Origin: CALAGB01 sp963789565
GTDB taxonomy: Bacteria > Chloroflexota > Chloroflexia > Thermomicrobiales > Thermomicrobiaceae
NCBI GenBank assembly: GCA_963789565.1
Contig: CAWBKX010000002.1
Span: 186,001 to 250,000 of the forward strand
Direction of reading: 5' to 3'
DNA: 64,000 nucleotides
The notes under the pieces were generated by a model, which was not told where the DNA came from, did no database searches, and worked only from the letters and a program-made list of their open reading frames with translations. Shown one piece after another: positions 16,764-25,547 of the stretch (positions are counted from its first letter, which is position 1; every line of letters begins with the position of its first letter). Made by a program: the position numbers and the translations under genes.

Positions 16764-17505
16764 TCACCCGGTGGACAGCGACATCCCCTACGGGATGGTG
16801 CTGATACCGTCTGGCCCATTCTCTATGGGATCCGCGGACGGCAATCAGAATGAGCAGCCGATTCATCAGGTCATGGTGGATGCGTACTGGATCGATCGAC
16901 TTCCGGTAACGGTCGCGACATACGCGGAATACATCCAGGCGACCGGGCGCCCGGCACCGCCCAGCTGGCGCGGCAAAACTCCAGCGCGCGGACGACAGAA
17001 CTTCCCGGTTATTGACGTAACCTGGGATGAGGCGCGGGACTTCGCGACGTGGGCCGGAAAGCGCCTTCCAACCGAGTCTGAGTGGGAGAAAGCCGCGGCT
17101 TGGGACGACGCGGCACAGCGCGCGCGACGCTGGCCCTGGGGGGATCTGTGGGAAGCCGGCCGTGCCAATGCCGGTTCGGGGATACTGGCGATTTTTCGCA
17201 ACCGTGGTCCGAATGAAGTGGGTAGATTCTCACCGGCAGGAGACAGCGCATACGGCGTCGCATGCATGGCCGGCAATGTTTGGGAGTGGACTTCGTCGCT
17301 GTTCTTGCCGTATCCGTATGACGTCCGAGACGGGCGCGAAAGTCAGACTGCGGCGGGTAGCAGGGTTCTCAGAGGAGGTTCCTGGAGCAACCCGCCAGAT
17401 CAAGCGCGTTGCTCGGCCCGTCTTGCATTGCCTCCGCGGCGCATCCTCGACGGCGTCTGCGGGTTCAGATGCGCCGTGAGCGCGATTGACCGACCAATCG
17501 AGTAA
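16747..17505 (+). CDS. SUMF1/formylglycine-generating-enzyme-like protein
   Basis: A 252-residue C-type-lectin-fold protein of the SUMF1 superfamily. The family blocks are clear: MVLIPSGPFSMGS, RLPTESEWEKAA, GNVWEWTSS, RVLRGGSWSN and a final CGFRCA. The two catalytic cysteines of true formylglycine-generating enzymes are not at the expected place after RGGSW, and no sulfatase gene is nearby. It is therefore better read as a PvdO/EgtB-like or structural member. The ATG at 16747 overlaps pncB by 17 bases; an ATG at 16795 is a shorter alternative. Confidence 0.82.
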   Translation: MTRTTDHPVDSDIPYGMVLIPSGPFSMGSADGNQNEQPIHQVMVDAYWIDRLPVTVATYAEYIQATGRPAPPSWRGKTPARGRQNFPVIDVTWDEARDFATWAGKRLPTESEWEKAAAWDDAAQRARRWPWGDLWEAGRANAGSGILAIFRNRGPNEVGRFSPAGDSAYGVACMAGNVWEWTSSLFLPYPYDVRDGRESQTAAGSRVLRGGSWSNPPDQARCSARLALPPRRILDGVCGFRCAVSAIDRPIE

Positions 17506-17659
17506 CCGAAGCTGTGAGCAATCAATCAATTGAATGGATTTTGGTCGTGCAGTCGCTACGACGCGGGGCGTCGATCGTGCGGAATAGGGCGAGTGCAGAT
17601 GATGTCGTTGTAGCAGGTGAACTCGGGGCCGAGAGACCTCAACAAGAAAGGCTGTGATC

Positions 17660-18037
17660 GTGTCGGGAGCAAACCAGGTACCAGAGGTTCCAGAGGTCGA
17701 CGTGCAAGACGCTTGGGAGCGCGCATCGAACCAGTCGTCCCACATCCTCGATGTCCGGGAGCCCGAAGAACTTGAGGAGATTTCGGTCCCAGGGGCCATT
17801 CACGTGCCGCTTGGGTCGCTTGCGGCTCAGGCATCGATGCTCCCGACCGACCGCGAGTTGCTCGTAATCTGCCGTTCAGGCGTGCGCAGTGCGTTCGCCA
17901 CACAATTCCTGCTTGATTCTGGTTTCTCCGGCACACGTAACGTACGGGGCGGGGTTATCGCCTGGGCTGAAGCGGAGCTGCCGTATATCTCTCAGGGCCA
18001 ACAATACAACCAATCAGAAGATCAGGGCGAAGGATGA
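17660..18037 (+). CDS. Rhodanese-like domain protein
   Basis: A single rhodanese domain of about 125 residues. The active-site loop is CRSGVRS, with the sulfur-accepting cysteine, and ILDVREPEE is the usual N-terminal block. It is a cytoplasmic sulfurtransferase of unknown partner. The GTG at about 17660 has AAAGG at 9 bases; a GTG two codons earlier is too close to that SD. It converges on the UbiB-family gene with a gap of 12 bases. Confidence 0.88.
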   Translation: MSGANQVPEVPEVDVQDAWERASNQSSHILDVREPEELEEISVPGAIHVPLGSLAAQASMLPTDRELLVICRSGVRSAFATQFLLDSGFSGTRNVRGGVIAWAEAELPYISQGQQYNQSEDQGEG

Positions 18038-18049
18038 CGTGCTGACATC

Positions 18050-19738
18050 TCAACGAGAATGGCGGCCATGACGAAGTATGCGCCACGCCAACAGCAACCC
18101 TGCCGCGACCGTGACGACCACACCCAATCCGAAGAGCGGTCCCATCCAGGACAGTAGCCAGTGGGGACTGTAGACCGTCAGCAACAGTCCGAGGCTGACC
18201 AGGCTCGACCCGACCAGAATCGCCAGGATCAGACGATTGACCATCGAATGCAGCGAGTCGAGGATCTCGTCAGCCCTCACCAGTCGTATGCCGATCTCGA
18301 TATCTCCCTGCTCCGAGCGAGTCAGGAGGCGCTCGATGCGGCGGGGAAGGCGCTTCATCAGCTGCCGAAAGTCTTCGCCGGACGCGACCAGCTGCGGAAT
18401 CCAGGTGCTCGGCATCCACTGGTCGATCATTGCTCGCCGTATGTACGGCGCGGCCATTTCCACCGGCTTCAGCTCTGGATCGAGCCTTCGTCCGATCCCT
18501 TCTTGCATCGAGAGCGTCTTCATTAACAGCGCGAGCTCAGACGGCATTTGCAGCCGTCGACGGCGCACAATCGTCATGATGTCATTCACGATTGTGTCGA
18601 AGCGGTAGTCTTCTAGCGACATCCCGATGTATCGATCAAGCAGATGCTGGACGTCACGTCGCAAACCTGGTCGGTCGGCCCCGTGTCGCAACACGTTCAA
18701 CACCGCAAGTCCATCGACGATCTCATCGGCATCCTGACGAATTACCCCCGCGGCCAGTCCGAGCAGAGCATCGTGCGTTCGTTCGTCGATACGCCCCACC
18801 ATGCCGAAGTCGTAGACCACGATGCGTCCGTCCGGCAGAACAGAGAAGTTCCCGGGATGCGGGTCGGCGTGATAGAAGCCGTGCTCGAAGATCTCATCAA
18901 GCGTGATTCGCACCGCTCTCTCGGCCAGCTCGAACCGAGACACATTCATGGCGTTGATGGCGTCGACGTCGTCGATGGAGACTCCCTCGATGCGCTCCTG
19001 GGTGATGACTCGCGGCGTGGTCAGATCCCAGCAGACCATCGGAATGAGTAACTCTTTGCTGTCGCGGAAATTCTCGCGGAACGTCTCGGCATTGCGTCCT
19101 TCGCGCTGATAGTCCAGCTCGCTGCGCAATGTCCAACCGAACTCATCTACCAGAGCGACGAGGTCGTAGGCGTCGGCGATCGGGGCGCGATTCTGCGCAA
19201 AGCGCGCGATCTGCTGCAGGATGGCCAGGTCCTCATCGATTTGTGCGGCGACCCCAGGCTTCTGCACCTTGACCACGACCTGTTCGCCGGTAAGGAGCTC
19301 GGCGGCGTGTACCTGACCAATGGATGCCGCGGCAAGTGGTTCATCGTCGAAGGACTTGAAGAGCGCGTCGACCGGCTTTCCGAACGATTCTTCGATGACG
19401 GCGCGAATCCCTGACGTTGGAACCGGCGGAACTCTATCCTGGAGCTTGCTCAGTTCCTGGACGTAGGCGGGCGGCAGCAGGTCCTCACGAGTGGACATGA
19501 TTTGTCCGAGCTTGATGAATGTCGTTCCAAGCTCTTCCAGCGCCGCGCGGACATGCTCTGCTTGCGATGTCGGCTGGCCGTCGGTCGGTCGTTTAAACCA
19601 ACCGCGATTGAAGGGGATGAGAGAGGCAATTCCAAGTTGTTCGGTGACCGAACGGACGCCATGCCGCGAGAGGATGCGGATGATCTCGGTGTATCGGCGA
19701 CGGTGGCTGAAGATCTCGGTCGGTGCTCGAAAGAGCAT
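18050..19738 (-). CDS. UbiB/ABC1/ADCK-family atypical kinase
   Basis: A 562-residue protein kinase-like ATPase. The family motif KLGQIMSTR (KxGQ) lies near residue 76, the ADCK-type A-rich loop in EPLAAASIGQVHAA, VVVKVQKPG carries the lysine, and YHADPHPGNF and VYDFGMVG are the catalytic and metal-binding loops. Two transmembrane helices end the protein (about residues 505-555). Relatives support quinone biosynthesis or lipid handling. No quinone genes are here, so the target is unknown. It lies upstream of, and 85 bases from, the exporter genes' end. Confidence 0.9.
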   Translation of the reverse strand: MLFRAPTEIFSHRRRYTEIIRILSRHGVRSVTEQLGIASLIPFNRGWFKRPTDGQPTSQAEHVRAALEELGTTFIKLGQIMSTREDLLPPAYVQELSKLQDRVPPVPTSGIRAVIEESFGKPVDALFKSFDDEPLAAASIGQVHAAELLTGEQVVVKVQKPGVAAQIDEDLAILQQIARFAQNRAPIADAYDLVALVDEFGWTLRSELDYQREGRNAETFRENFRDSKELLIPMVCWDLTTPRVITQERIEGVSIDDVDAINAMNVSRFELAERAVRITLDEIFEHGFYHADPHPGNFSVLPDGRIVVYDFGMVGRIDERTHDALLGLAAGVIRQDADEIVDGLAVLNVLRHGADRPGLRRDVQHLLDRYIGMSLEDYRFDTIVNDIMTIVRRRRLQMPSELALLMKTLSMQEGIGRRLDPELKPVEMAAPYIRRAMIDQWMPSTWIPQLVASGEDFRQLMKRLPRRIERLLTRSEQGDIEIGIRLVRADEILDSLHSMVNRLILAILVGSSLVSLGLLLTVYSPHWLLSWMGPLFGLGVVVTVAAGLLLAWRILRHGRHSR

Positions 19739-19823
19739 CTACAGCATTTCTCCCGCTCCGGAGCCCGGTCCGGTGATCGGGCAGTGACCCAACTGACTGC
19801 GCGTGCCTGCGAGTGCCTTCAGA

Positions 19824-20570
19824 TCAGTCCAGGTTCATTTGTCGCAGGCGAAGTGCAGCCAGGGCCAATGAAACGACGATCAGAAGCGCCATGACGATGA
19901 GCGACGCCACCAGCGTGTTCGATTGCGCAACCTTGACGTCGGGATCGTTCAACAAATGGGTGAATATCGATTGCACGAAGTGACGCACGCTCAAGATCCG
20001 AATTCCGGGAATGAAACGCGCCAGCAGACTCTCCCACAAGAGCACGTAAATCACGCCAACCAACAGCGCTCGTGGAACGATGAGGCTGACGAAGAGGAAG
20101 AGCGCGCCGTAGGCCGCCACGCCGATCAATGCGCCGATGAACATTGACGCAAGCGCTCGAGTCGACGCCGTTCCCGGGCCAGGGAGGACGACCAGCCAGG
20201 TAATCAGCAGCCCGATCAGCATCGCCGCACCGGTGACGAGGAACGTTCCAATGAATTTCTCAAGGACGATCCGCAGCGTTGAGACCGGCTTGATGATCAG
20301 GTAGACAATGGTTCGGTCGCTCAACTCATTGCCGAGCGTTGCCGTTGCCAGGATCAAAGTCGCCAGCGGCACGACAGTCGGTGCCATGAACTGGTTGAAG
20401 ACGTCTCCGAGGAACGTATTCGGCGTGGTGTCGTTCGAATTGAGCAGGAAGATGAGCGCGAAGAGAATCGGTGTCGCCGCGAAAAGGCCGACCACACGCG
20501 TCGAACGCCAGGCTCGAAACTGCCGCAACGTCAGCCAGAGAACCGGAATCTGCGTCGACACCATCAACAA
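19824..20570 (-). CDS. ABC-2 type transporter permease
   Basis: A 248-residue integral membrane protein with about six hydrophobic segments and the ABC-2 permease plan. It follows its ATPase gene (20602-21621) by 31 bases. NELSDRTIVYLIIKPVS is the conserved cytosolic region after the second helix that contacts the ATPase. The substrate is unknown. It forms the second half of a four-gene export locus. Confidence 0.83.
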   Translation of the reverse strand: MLMVSTQIPVLWLTLRQFRAWRSTRVVGLFAATPILFALIFLLNSNDTTPNTFLGDVFNQFMAPTVVPLATLILATATLGNELSDRTIVYLIIKPVSTLRIVLEKFIGTFLVTGAAMLIGLLITWLVVLPGPGTASTRALASMFIGALIGVAAYGALFLFVSLIVPRALLVGVIYVLLWESLLARFIPGIRILSVRHFVQSIFTHLLNDPDVKVAQSNTLVASLIVMALLIVVSLALAALRLRQMNLD

Positions 20571-20601
20571 CCTACCCTCATCGAACGCTTGGTCGTGCTC
20601 A

Positions 20602-21621
20602 TCATTTTCGCTCCGTCACGTACGCGAAGACGCTGGCCAGCGAATCATCAACCGCGGAGACCTCGAACAATCGGAGATCGTTTTCCCGTGTGAGCCGAGG
20701 CACCAACTGGTAGAGGGCTCGCACATCTCGCGATTCGACCACGATCGCATCGCGGTCGGGCTCCAGCCGGATCGATAGGACTTCTGGCGCGTTGAAGAGG
20801 TGCGACGCGAGCGTGCGATTGTTTGAGGCTCGCAGACGGACGGTGCGAGCATGCTCATCGATCTTGTCTCGAATTGCCCGGAAGTCGCCGACGGCAGCGA
20901 GTTTCCCGTCAACGATCACGATGATGCGGTCGGCCACACGCTCGACCTCGTGCAAGACGTGGGAGGAGACCAACACGGTCTTGCCGGAGTTGCCCATACC
21001 GCGAATCAGGTTGATCAAATGCACGCGTTGAACCGGGTCTGTACCGGTCAATGGTTCGTCGAGAATGAGTACGTCTGGATCGTGGACCATCGCCGCCGCG
21101 ACCTTGATCCTCTGGCGCATGCCCTTCGAATACCCACCGACGGGGCGCGACGCCGCGTCGCCAAGATCTGCCGTCTTGAGCGCACGCTCTGTCGCCGCGG
21201 CTGGATCCGGCAAGTGATGCATGATCGCGTTCCAGTGAACGAATTCACGTCCGGTCAAGAACGGATAGACGGTCTCCGCCTCGGGAACGACTCCGATCTT
21301 GCCGTACACGTCGGTGCTCGAACGGACCACCGTGCCGAAGATTCGAACCGTTCCCGTCGACGGCTTCAAAAGCCCGCTCAGCGTCTTGAGGATGCTCGAC
21401 TTGCCGGCGCCGTTTGGCCCGAGAAGTGCCGTCACTCCTGGGCTGACCGAAAACGAGACTTCCGAGACCGCCACCACGTCTCCGTACCACTTGGAGAGCC
21501 GGTCGACCTCGATCATCGCCGGACCAGGCCCGTGGTCGGCCGGAGCGCCGTCCGGCTCGCCGTTGGTGGCCACGCCAGTGAGAGACTCAACTCTGTCGGG
21601 ATGATGGCCCAGATTACTCAT
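20602..21621 (-). CDS. ABC transporter ATPase
   Basis: A 339-residue ATPase of the drug/antibiotic exporter (CcmA/NatA) class. The Walker A GPNGAGKSS is near residue 73, the signature reads YSKGMRQR, the Walker B VLILDEP follows and the switch is VSSHVLHEVE. A C-terminal domain of about 90 residues follows, typical of ABC-2 partners. Its start overlaps the end of the upstream permease gene by 8 bases. Confidence 0.9.
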   Translation of the reverse strand: MSNLGHHPDRVESLTGVATNGEPDGAPADHGPGPAMIEVDRLSKWYGDVVAVSEVSFSVSPGVTALLGPNGAGKSSILKTLSGLLKPSTGTVRIFGTVVRSSTDVYGKIGVVPEAETVYPFLTGREFVHWNAIMHHLPDPAAATERALKTADLGDAASRPVGGYSKGMRQRIKVAAAMVHDPDVLILDEPLTGTDPVQRVHLINLIRGMGNSGKTVLVSSHVLHEVERVADRIIVIVDGKLAAVGDFRAIRDKIDEHARTVRLRASNNRTLASHLFNAPEVLSIRLEPDRDAIVVESRDVRALYQLVPRLTRENDLRLFEVSAVDDSLASVFAYVTERK

Positions 21622-22546
21622 CGCGCAAATACTGTCGATAGACGACGAAGGAACAGACTGCAGTCACCACCAGCACTGACAACAAGTACCACTGGCCGGC
21701 CAAATTTGCCTCCGTGGCGGCATTGCCGGACCCCAGAGTCGTGCCAAAGATCCAGCTTGTAAGCGCCTGTGGAATGGCTGTCGGACTAAGCAATAGCAGG
21801 TAGCGATGCCATCCGGCGTTGACTGCGTCGAAGAGCGCGGCCACGAGCCCAGAAATGAGAACGATGCTACCAATGTAGACCGCGGCAGCCACACTTTTTC
21901 GATCCGTGAAGCTCGCAATAACCAGCCCGATCGACGCGAAAAAGAGCGACAGGAGTGTCCCGTCAGCCAGGATCCGCAGGAGGTCCGCCGCGTGGTCGAG
22001 AAAATAGCGTACTGGACTGCCGGCCAGAAAGGTGACGCCGAGAAAGAGGATCAGTGCCGGCAGCAGCGAGATGGTCGCCATCAAAATGCCGAGGCCGCCA
22101 AGCTTTGCCAGCAAGTAGTCGCCGCGGCTGATGGCGCGAGAGAAATAAAGCGGCAGAACGCGTTGGCGCCGGTCGTCGCACAACATTTCGGGCGCGGTAG
22201 CCGCGGCGAACACCAGCAAAACGGTGGCGAGGAGGTCGTACAGCGTCTGGAACCCGAATCCTTGTGCCGCGTCCCCAATAAACGAGCGTATGCCGACGAT
22301 GATCACGACTGGAAAGAATGCGAAGCCGTACACCAAAATCGGGATGATTTTGGCGGTCCAGCGTTTCTTGATACCCAGCCCGCGCTTGATCGAGTAGCCG
22401 ATAAGCGCCCGAATAGCGTGCGTCCGACCTTCGCGCGCACCCTCGTAGTGACGGTAACCTCGATCGTATATCTGCGCGTCGCTTGTTTCGATCTGACTAG
22501 CAGGGTTCGCCGCGGGATTATCCGGCAACACTGGCGCCCTCTTCAA
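21614..22546 (-). CDS. ABC-2 type transporter permease
   Basis: A 310-residue membrane protein with a cytosolic N-terminus (about 50 residues, IYDRGYRHYEG) and about six transmembrane helices. The pattern ending PLYFSRAISRGDYLLAKL is that of ABC-2 permeases in actinobacterial and Chloroflexi exporters. It overlaps the upstream ATPase by 29 bases and the downstream ATPase by 8, so all four genes form one operon. Substrate unknown. Confidence 0.83.
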   Translation of the reverse strand: MKRAPVLPDNPAANPASQIETSDAQIYDRGYRHYEGAREGRTHAIRALIGYSIKRGLGIKKRWTAKIIPILVYGFAFFPVVIIVGIRSFIGDAAQGFGFQTLYDLLATVLLVFAAATAPEMLCDDRRQRVLPLYFSRAISRGDYLLAKLGGLGILMATISLLPALILFLGVTFLAGSPVRYFLDHAADLLRILADGTLLSLFFASIGLVIASFTDRKSVAAAVYIGSIVLISGLVAALFDAVNAGWHRYLLLLSPTAIPQALTSWIFGTTLGSGNAATEANLAGQWYLLSVLVVTAVCSFVVYRQYLRDE

Positions 22547-23525
22547 TCATCGATTCACCCGCGTGTTGCAGATAGACGTCCTCGAGCGTACGCGCGTCGA
22601 CACGCAGCCCGCGCAGCAAGACGTCCGTCTCGATGCTGAGGTCGCGCACCAGGTCGAAGACGTCGTCGTCCCGGTGTGGCACGAGCAGTTCTAGACCGCG
22701 GCGTCGGACCGAGAGCCCGTGAGCCTCCAGTGCGGTGACGAATCCGCTGACGTTTCCGTCGACCTGAATGACGATATCACCTTCACCCTGCACCAGATCA
22801 GATAGCGGTCCGGTCATGGCGAGGCGTCCATTCTGCAGCATGAGGACGAAATCGCAGACGCGCTCCACGTCTTCCAGCAAATGGGAGCTTACGATGACGG
22901 TGATACCAAGATCGCGATGGATCCGAGTGATGAGAGTCAACATGTCGTCGCGGCCTGCTGGATCCATGCCGTTGGTCGGCTCATCCAGGAAGACGAGTGC
23001 TGGGTCGTGGACGATGGCCTGAGCCAATTTAACTCGCTGCTTCATGCCGGTTGAGAATTCGCGGATCAGCCGATAACGTTCTTCATCAACCCCGCACTGG
23101 TAGAGCGTTTCCGCTGCTCTCAAACGTGCAGCGCGCGTGGGAAGTCCGCTGATCTCGGCCATGTGGCCAACAAAATCCGCTGCGGTAACATCTGTCGGCA
23201 GACAGTCCGCCTCGGGCATGTAGCCAACGAATTCACGCATGTGCTTGGTTTGGGTACGAACGTCGAAACCGAGGACAGACGCACTGCCGCGCGTGGCCGC
23301 TTGAAGTCCGAGCAGCAGCTTGATGAAGGTGGACTTCCCTGCGCCGTTCGCGCCCAATAGTCCGACCGCGGAACGCGGAATCTGGACCGACAACTCTTCC
23401 AGAGCTACGACCTTGTCATAGGTTTTTCGCAAACTGTTGGTCTGTACGATCCAATCGGAATTGGGCTCGAGCCGCACGTGCACCTCGCGTTCATAGCCAA
23501 AGTCGAATGAACTCCGTGCGGCCAT
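22518..23525 (-). CDS. ABC transporter ATPase
   Basis: First gene of the exporter operon, 335 residues. The Walker A GANGAGKST is near residue 58, the signature FSTGMKQRV follows, the Walker B is LVFLDEPTNGMDP and the switch histidine is in SSHLLEDVE. The N-terminus has a 25-residue extension before the ATPase core. It pairs with the permease it overlaps; the second ATPase/permease pair follows. Either the two pairs make one heteromeric exporter or they arose by duplication. Confidence 0.9.
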   Translation of the reverse strand: MAARSSFDFGYEREVHVRLEPNSDWIVQTNSLRKTYDKVVALEELSVQIPRSAVGLLGANGAGKSTFIKLLLGLQAATRGSASVLGFDVRTQTKHMREFVGYMPEADCLPTDVTAADFVGHMAEISGLPTRAARLRAAETLYQCGVDEERYRLIREFSTGMKQRVKLAQAIVHDPALVFLDEPTNGMDPAGRDDMLTLITRIHRDLGITVIVSSHLLEDVERVCDFVLMLQNGRLAMTGPLSDLVQGEGDIVIQVDGNVSGFVTALEAHGLSVRRRGLELLVPHRDDDVFDLVRDLSIETDVLLRGLRVDARTLEDVYLQHAGESMIEEGASVAG

Positions 23526-23689
23526 CGTGCCGAATGAATCCGCGACCGAGTATACCGTGTTTCAAACAATGCATCCTGAATCGCTCGAACCGATCGTGCG
23601 AATGTACGTGCGTTTCCGGCTCATTGGGCCGATGACGGCAGGAGTATACTTACGGTTGCTAACGTGCTTTGTTTGGAGTAGGAACGGAA

Positions 23690-24604
23690 ATGTCATCTAA
23701 CCCAGGTCGAATGTCACGCTGGGGCCGCGACACCGGATTATCGGTCCGCATGTTCGTCGTGATGTTCTTGCTAACGGCCCTGTATTTGGCCTTTATCGCC
23801 GTACTGGTTTCCGCTGGAGTCAACGCAATTGGGGTCCTCCTCATTGCCGCGATCATGATCGGCGTCCAGTACTTCATGTCCGACAAGATCGCTCTCTGGA
23901 GCATGGGTGCTCACATCGTCAGCCCTGCAGAGGCGCCCGAGCTACACGGCATGATCGAGCGACTGGCGGCCATTGCGAATCTCCCGAAACCACGTGTCGC
24001 AATTGCTGACAGCGATGTTCCGAATGCCTTCGCCACCGGGCGGAACCCGAAACACGCAGTTATCGCCGTGACGCGAGGTCTAATGAACCGTCTCGAGCCG
24101 GCTGAGATTGAAGCCGTGCTGGCTCACGAGCTTTCCCACGTGCGCAACCGTGACGTCATGGTAATGACGTTGGCCAGTTTCTTCGCCGTCGTTGCACAAC
24201 TCATGATGCGCTGGTTCTTCTGGGGCAGCATGATGGGCGGTGGCCGTCGCGATCGACGTGACGGGGGCTCGATCGCGCTCATCTACATGGCCTCGATCCT
24301 CGTCTGGATCATCAGCTTCTTCTTGATCCGAGCGCTTTCCCGTTACCGCGAATACGCGGCAGATCGTGGGTCGGCGATCATCACCGGTTCGCCGTCGAAC
24401 CTCATGTCGGCGCTGATGAAGATCAGTGGCGTGATGCAGCGCATCCCGCAGCAAGATCTGCGTGAGGTTCAGCAGATGAACGCCTTGTTCATTATCCCGG
24501 CAGCGGTCGGAAGCGGCTTCAGTGAGATCATTTCGACTCACCCGTCGCTCGAGAACCGGCTGGAGCGTCTGCGCGCCCTCTCTCGGGAGATGGAGGGACT
24601 GTGA
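23690..24604 (+). CDS. htpX: HtpX-type membrane zinc metalloprotease
   Basis: A 304-residue M48 protease that degrades damaged membrane proteins. Two N-terminal helices (about residues 20-60) precede the catalytic HELSH at 146-150. A further pair of helices follows, and the zinc glutamate lies in SRYREYAADR. The ATG at 23690 is preferred (GGA at 6 bases) over an upstream start at 23669. Its TGA overlaps the pspAB start by 4 bases (GTGA), coupling it to the phage-shock module. Confidence 0.92.
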   Translation: MSSNPGRMSRWGRDTGLSVRMFVVMFLLTALYLAFIAVLVSAGVNAIGVLLIAAIMIGVQYFMSDKIALWSMGAHIVSPAEAPELHGMIERLAAIANLPKPRVAIADSDVPNAFATGRNPKHAVIAVTRGLMNRLEPAEIEAVLAHELSHVRNRDVMVMTLASFFAVVAQLMMRWFFWGSMMGGGRRDRRDGGSIALIYMASILVWIISFFLIRALSRYREYAADRGSAIITGSPSNLMSALMKISGVMQRIPQQDLREVQQMNALFIIPAAVGSGFSEIISTHPSLENRLERLRALSREMEGL

Positions 24605-25176
24605 GGCAGTTCTTCGACTCGCTCTTGGGTCGATCGAGACCAGCGCCATCGAAGATCGAGAAGCTCTTCGCGATGTCGACGGCGGAAATCACGCTTGAGA
24701 CACAGATGAACTTGAAACCCGACAATCATGCGGGCATCGTCTTTCGCCCGGTCGATTCGGCCTACTTTGATCGAGCGAGTCGGGATCTAACTGATTTGCT
24801 GAAGATCAGCACGAAGGACACCGGCACGATTTTCGAGATGCGAACCGATGAGTTTCGTTTTCGCTGGATCCTGCTGAGTGATTCGCAGTTCGAAGACCTG
24901 GTCGCCACGATCCACATCATCAGTGAGACGCTGGTCGAGGACCAGTTCGGCGAGCAGCTCCTGTCGGCGGTCTTTCGTTACAACACCGAAGATGGTCGAC
25001 CGGTCTACTGGTTTTACAACTACAAGCGCGGCGCGTTCTACCCGTTCGTTCCACAGGGTCGCCAGAAGAACAGAGACAACGCGTTCGAACTGAGGCTCTC
25101 GTCGGCAATGGAACGCGAGCTTCCTATCGAGAAAGAGCTGGAACGTTGGTACCCGATGTGGGACATCCCGTTTTAG
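24601..25176 (+). CDS. pspAB: PspA-associated protein PspAB
   Basis: A 191-residue soluble protein matching the PspAB family that accompanies PspA in Actinobacteria and Chloroflexi. Landmarks are the N-terminal FFDSLLGRSRPAPSKIEKLF, IVFRPVDSAYFD in the middle and YKRGAFYPFVP toward the end. Its biochemical role is not established; the family is presumed to work with PspA and HtpX in the envelope stress response. The GTG start overlaps the htpX stop. Confidence 0.85.
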   Translation: MRQFFDSLLGRSRPAPSKIEKLFAMSTAEITLETQMNLKPDNHAGIVFRPVDSAYFDRASRDLTDLLKISTKDTGTIFEMRTDEFRFRWILLSDSQFEDLVATIHIISETLVEDQFGEQLLSAVFRYNTEDGRPVYWFYNYKRGAFYPFVPQGRQKNRDNAFELRLSSAMERELPIEKELERWYPMWDIPF

Positions 25177-25205
25177 CGCCTGAATCCCCAAAATTCGAGA
25201 CGACC

Positions 25206-25240
25206 AAAAGAGCCCCCGGATCATTTTCCGGGGGCTTTGT
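25206..25240. terminator. Bidirectional terminator between pspAB and pspAA
   Basis: The 10-bp perfect stem AGCCCCCGGA/TCCGGGGGCT (25211-25220, 25227-25236) has a TTT tail on the plus strand and AAAAG on its left side, giving CTTTT for the minus strand. It is placed between the two converging Psp operons and serves both. Confidence 0.87.
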
Positions 25241-25263
25241 CGAATGAGATTCAATTGACGCGT

Positions 25264-25542
25264 CTAGTCGGGGACGAGTCCTTCAGCGACAAATAGCTCC
25301 GCTGCCTCTTCGAAGGTCGTGTCGGGAGGCGGAAGTACCACTTGCGACTCAACCAGTTCATCGGGCGCGACGGCCTGGCCGTGCTCGCGGACCAGGTCGA
25401 TCAGATTCTGGAAGAGGACGCCGAACTTTGATTTGTCGCCGCGAGCAATGGCATCAACAATGTCATTATCGATGTCATTGATCCGATCGAGATAGGAGCT
25501 GTCGAGGCGATACTGCCCCTCACTCGAAATACGTACGATCAT
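25264..25542 (-). CDS. pspAA: PspA-associated protein PspAA
   Basis: A 92-residue acidic protein of the PspAA family, beginning MIVRISSEGQYRL, with the helix around LDRINDIDNDIVDAI. It is encoded 5 bases after pspA on the same strand, the standard pairing. Members are thought to modulate PspA; the mechanism is not established. The ATG at 25542 is the only plausible start. Confidence 0.87.
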   Translation of the reverse strand: MIVRISSEGQYRLDSSYLDRINDIDNDIVDAIARGDKSKFGVLFQNLIDLVREHGQAVAPDELVESQVVLPPPDTTFEEAAELFVAEGLVPD

Positions 25543-25547
25543 CTCGA

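Noticed and set aside
16747..17505. True formylglycine-generating enzyme
   Set aside because: The catalytic cysteines are missing and no sulfatase is encoded nearby.
20851..21762. 303-codon plus-strand reading frame
   Set aside because: It is antisense to the ABC ATPase, whose motifs are unmistakable; the frame is arginine/histidine-rich shadow sequence without family likeness.
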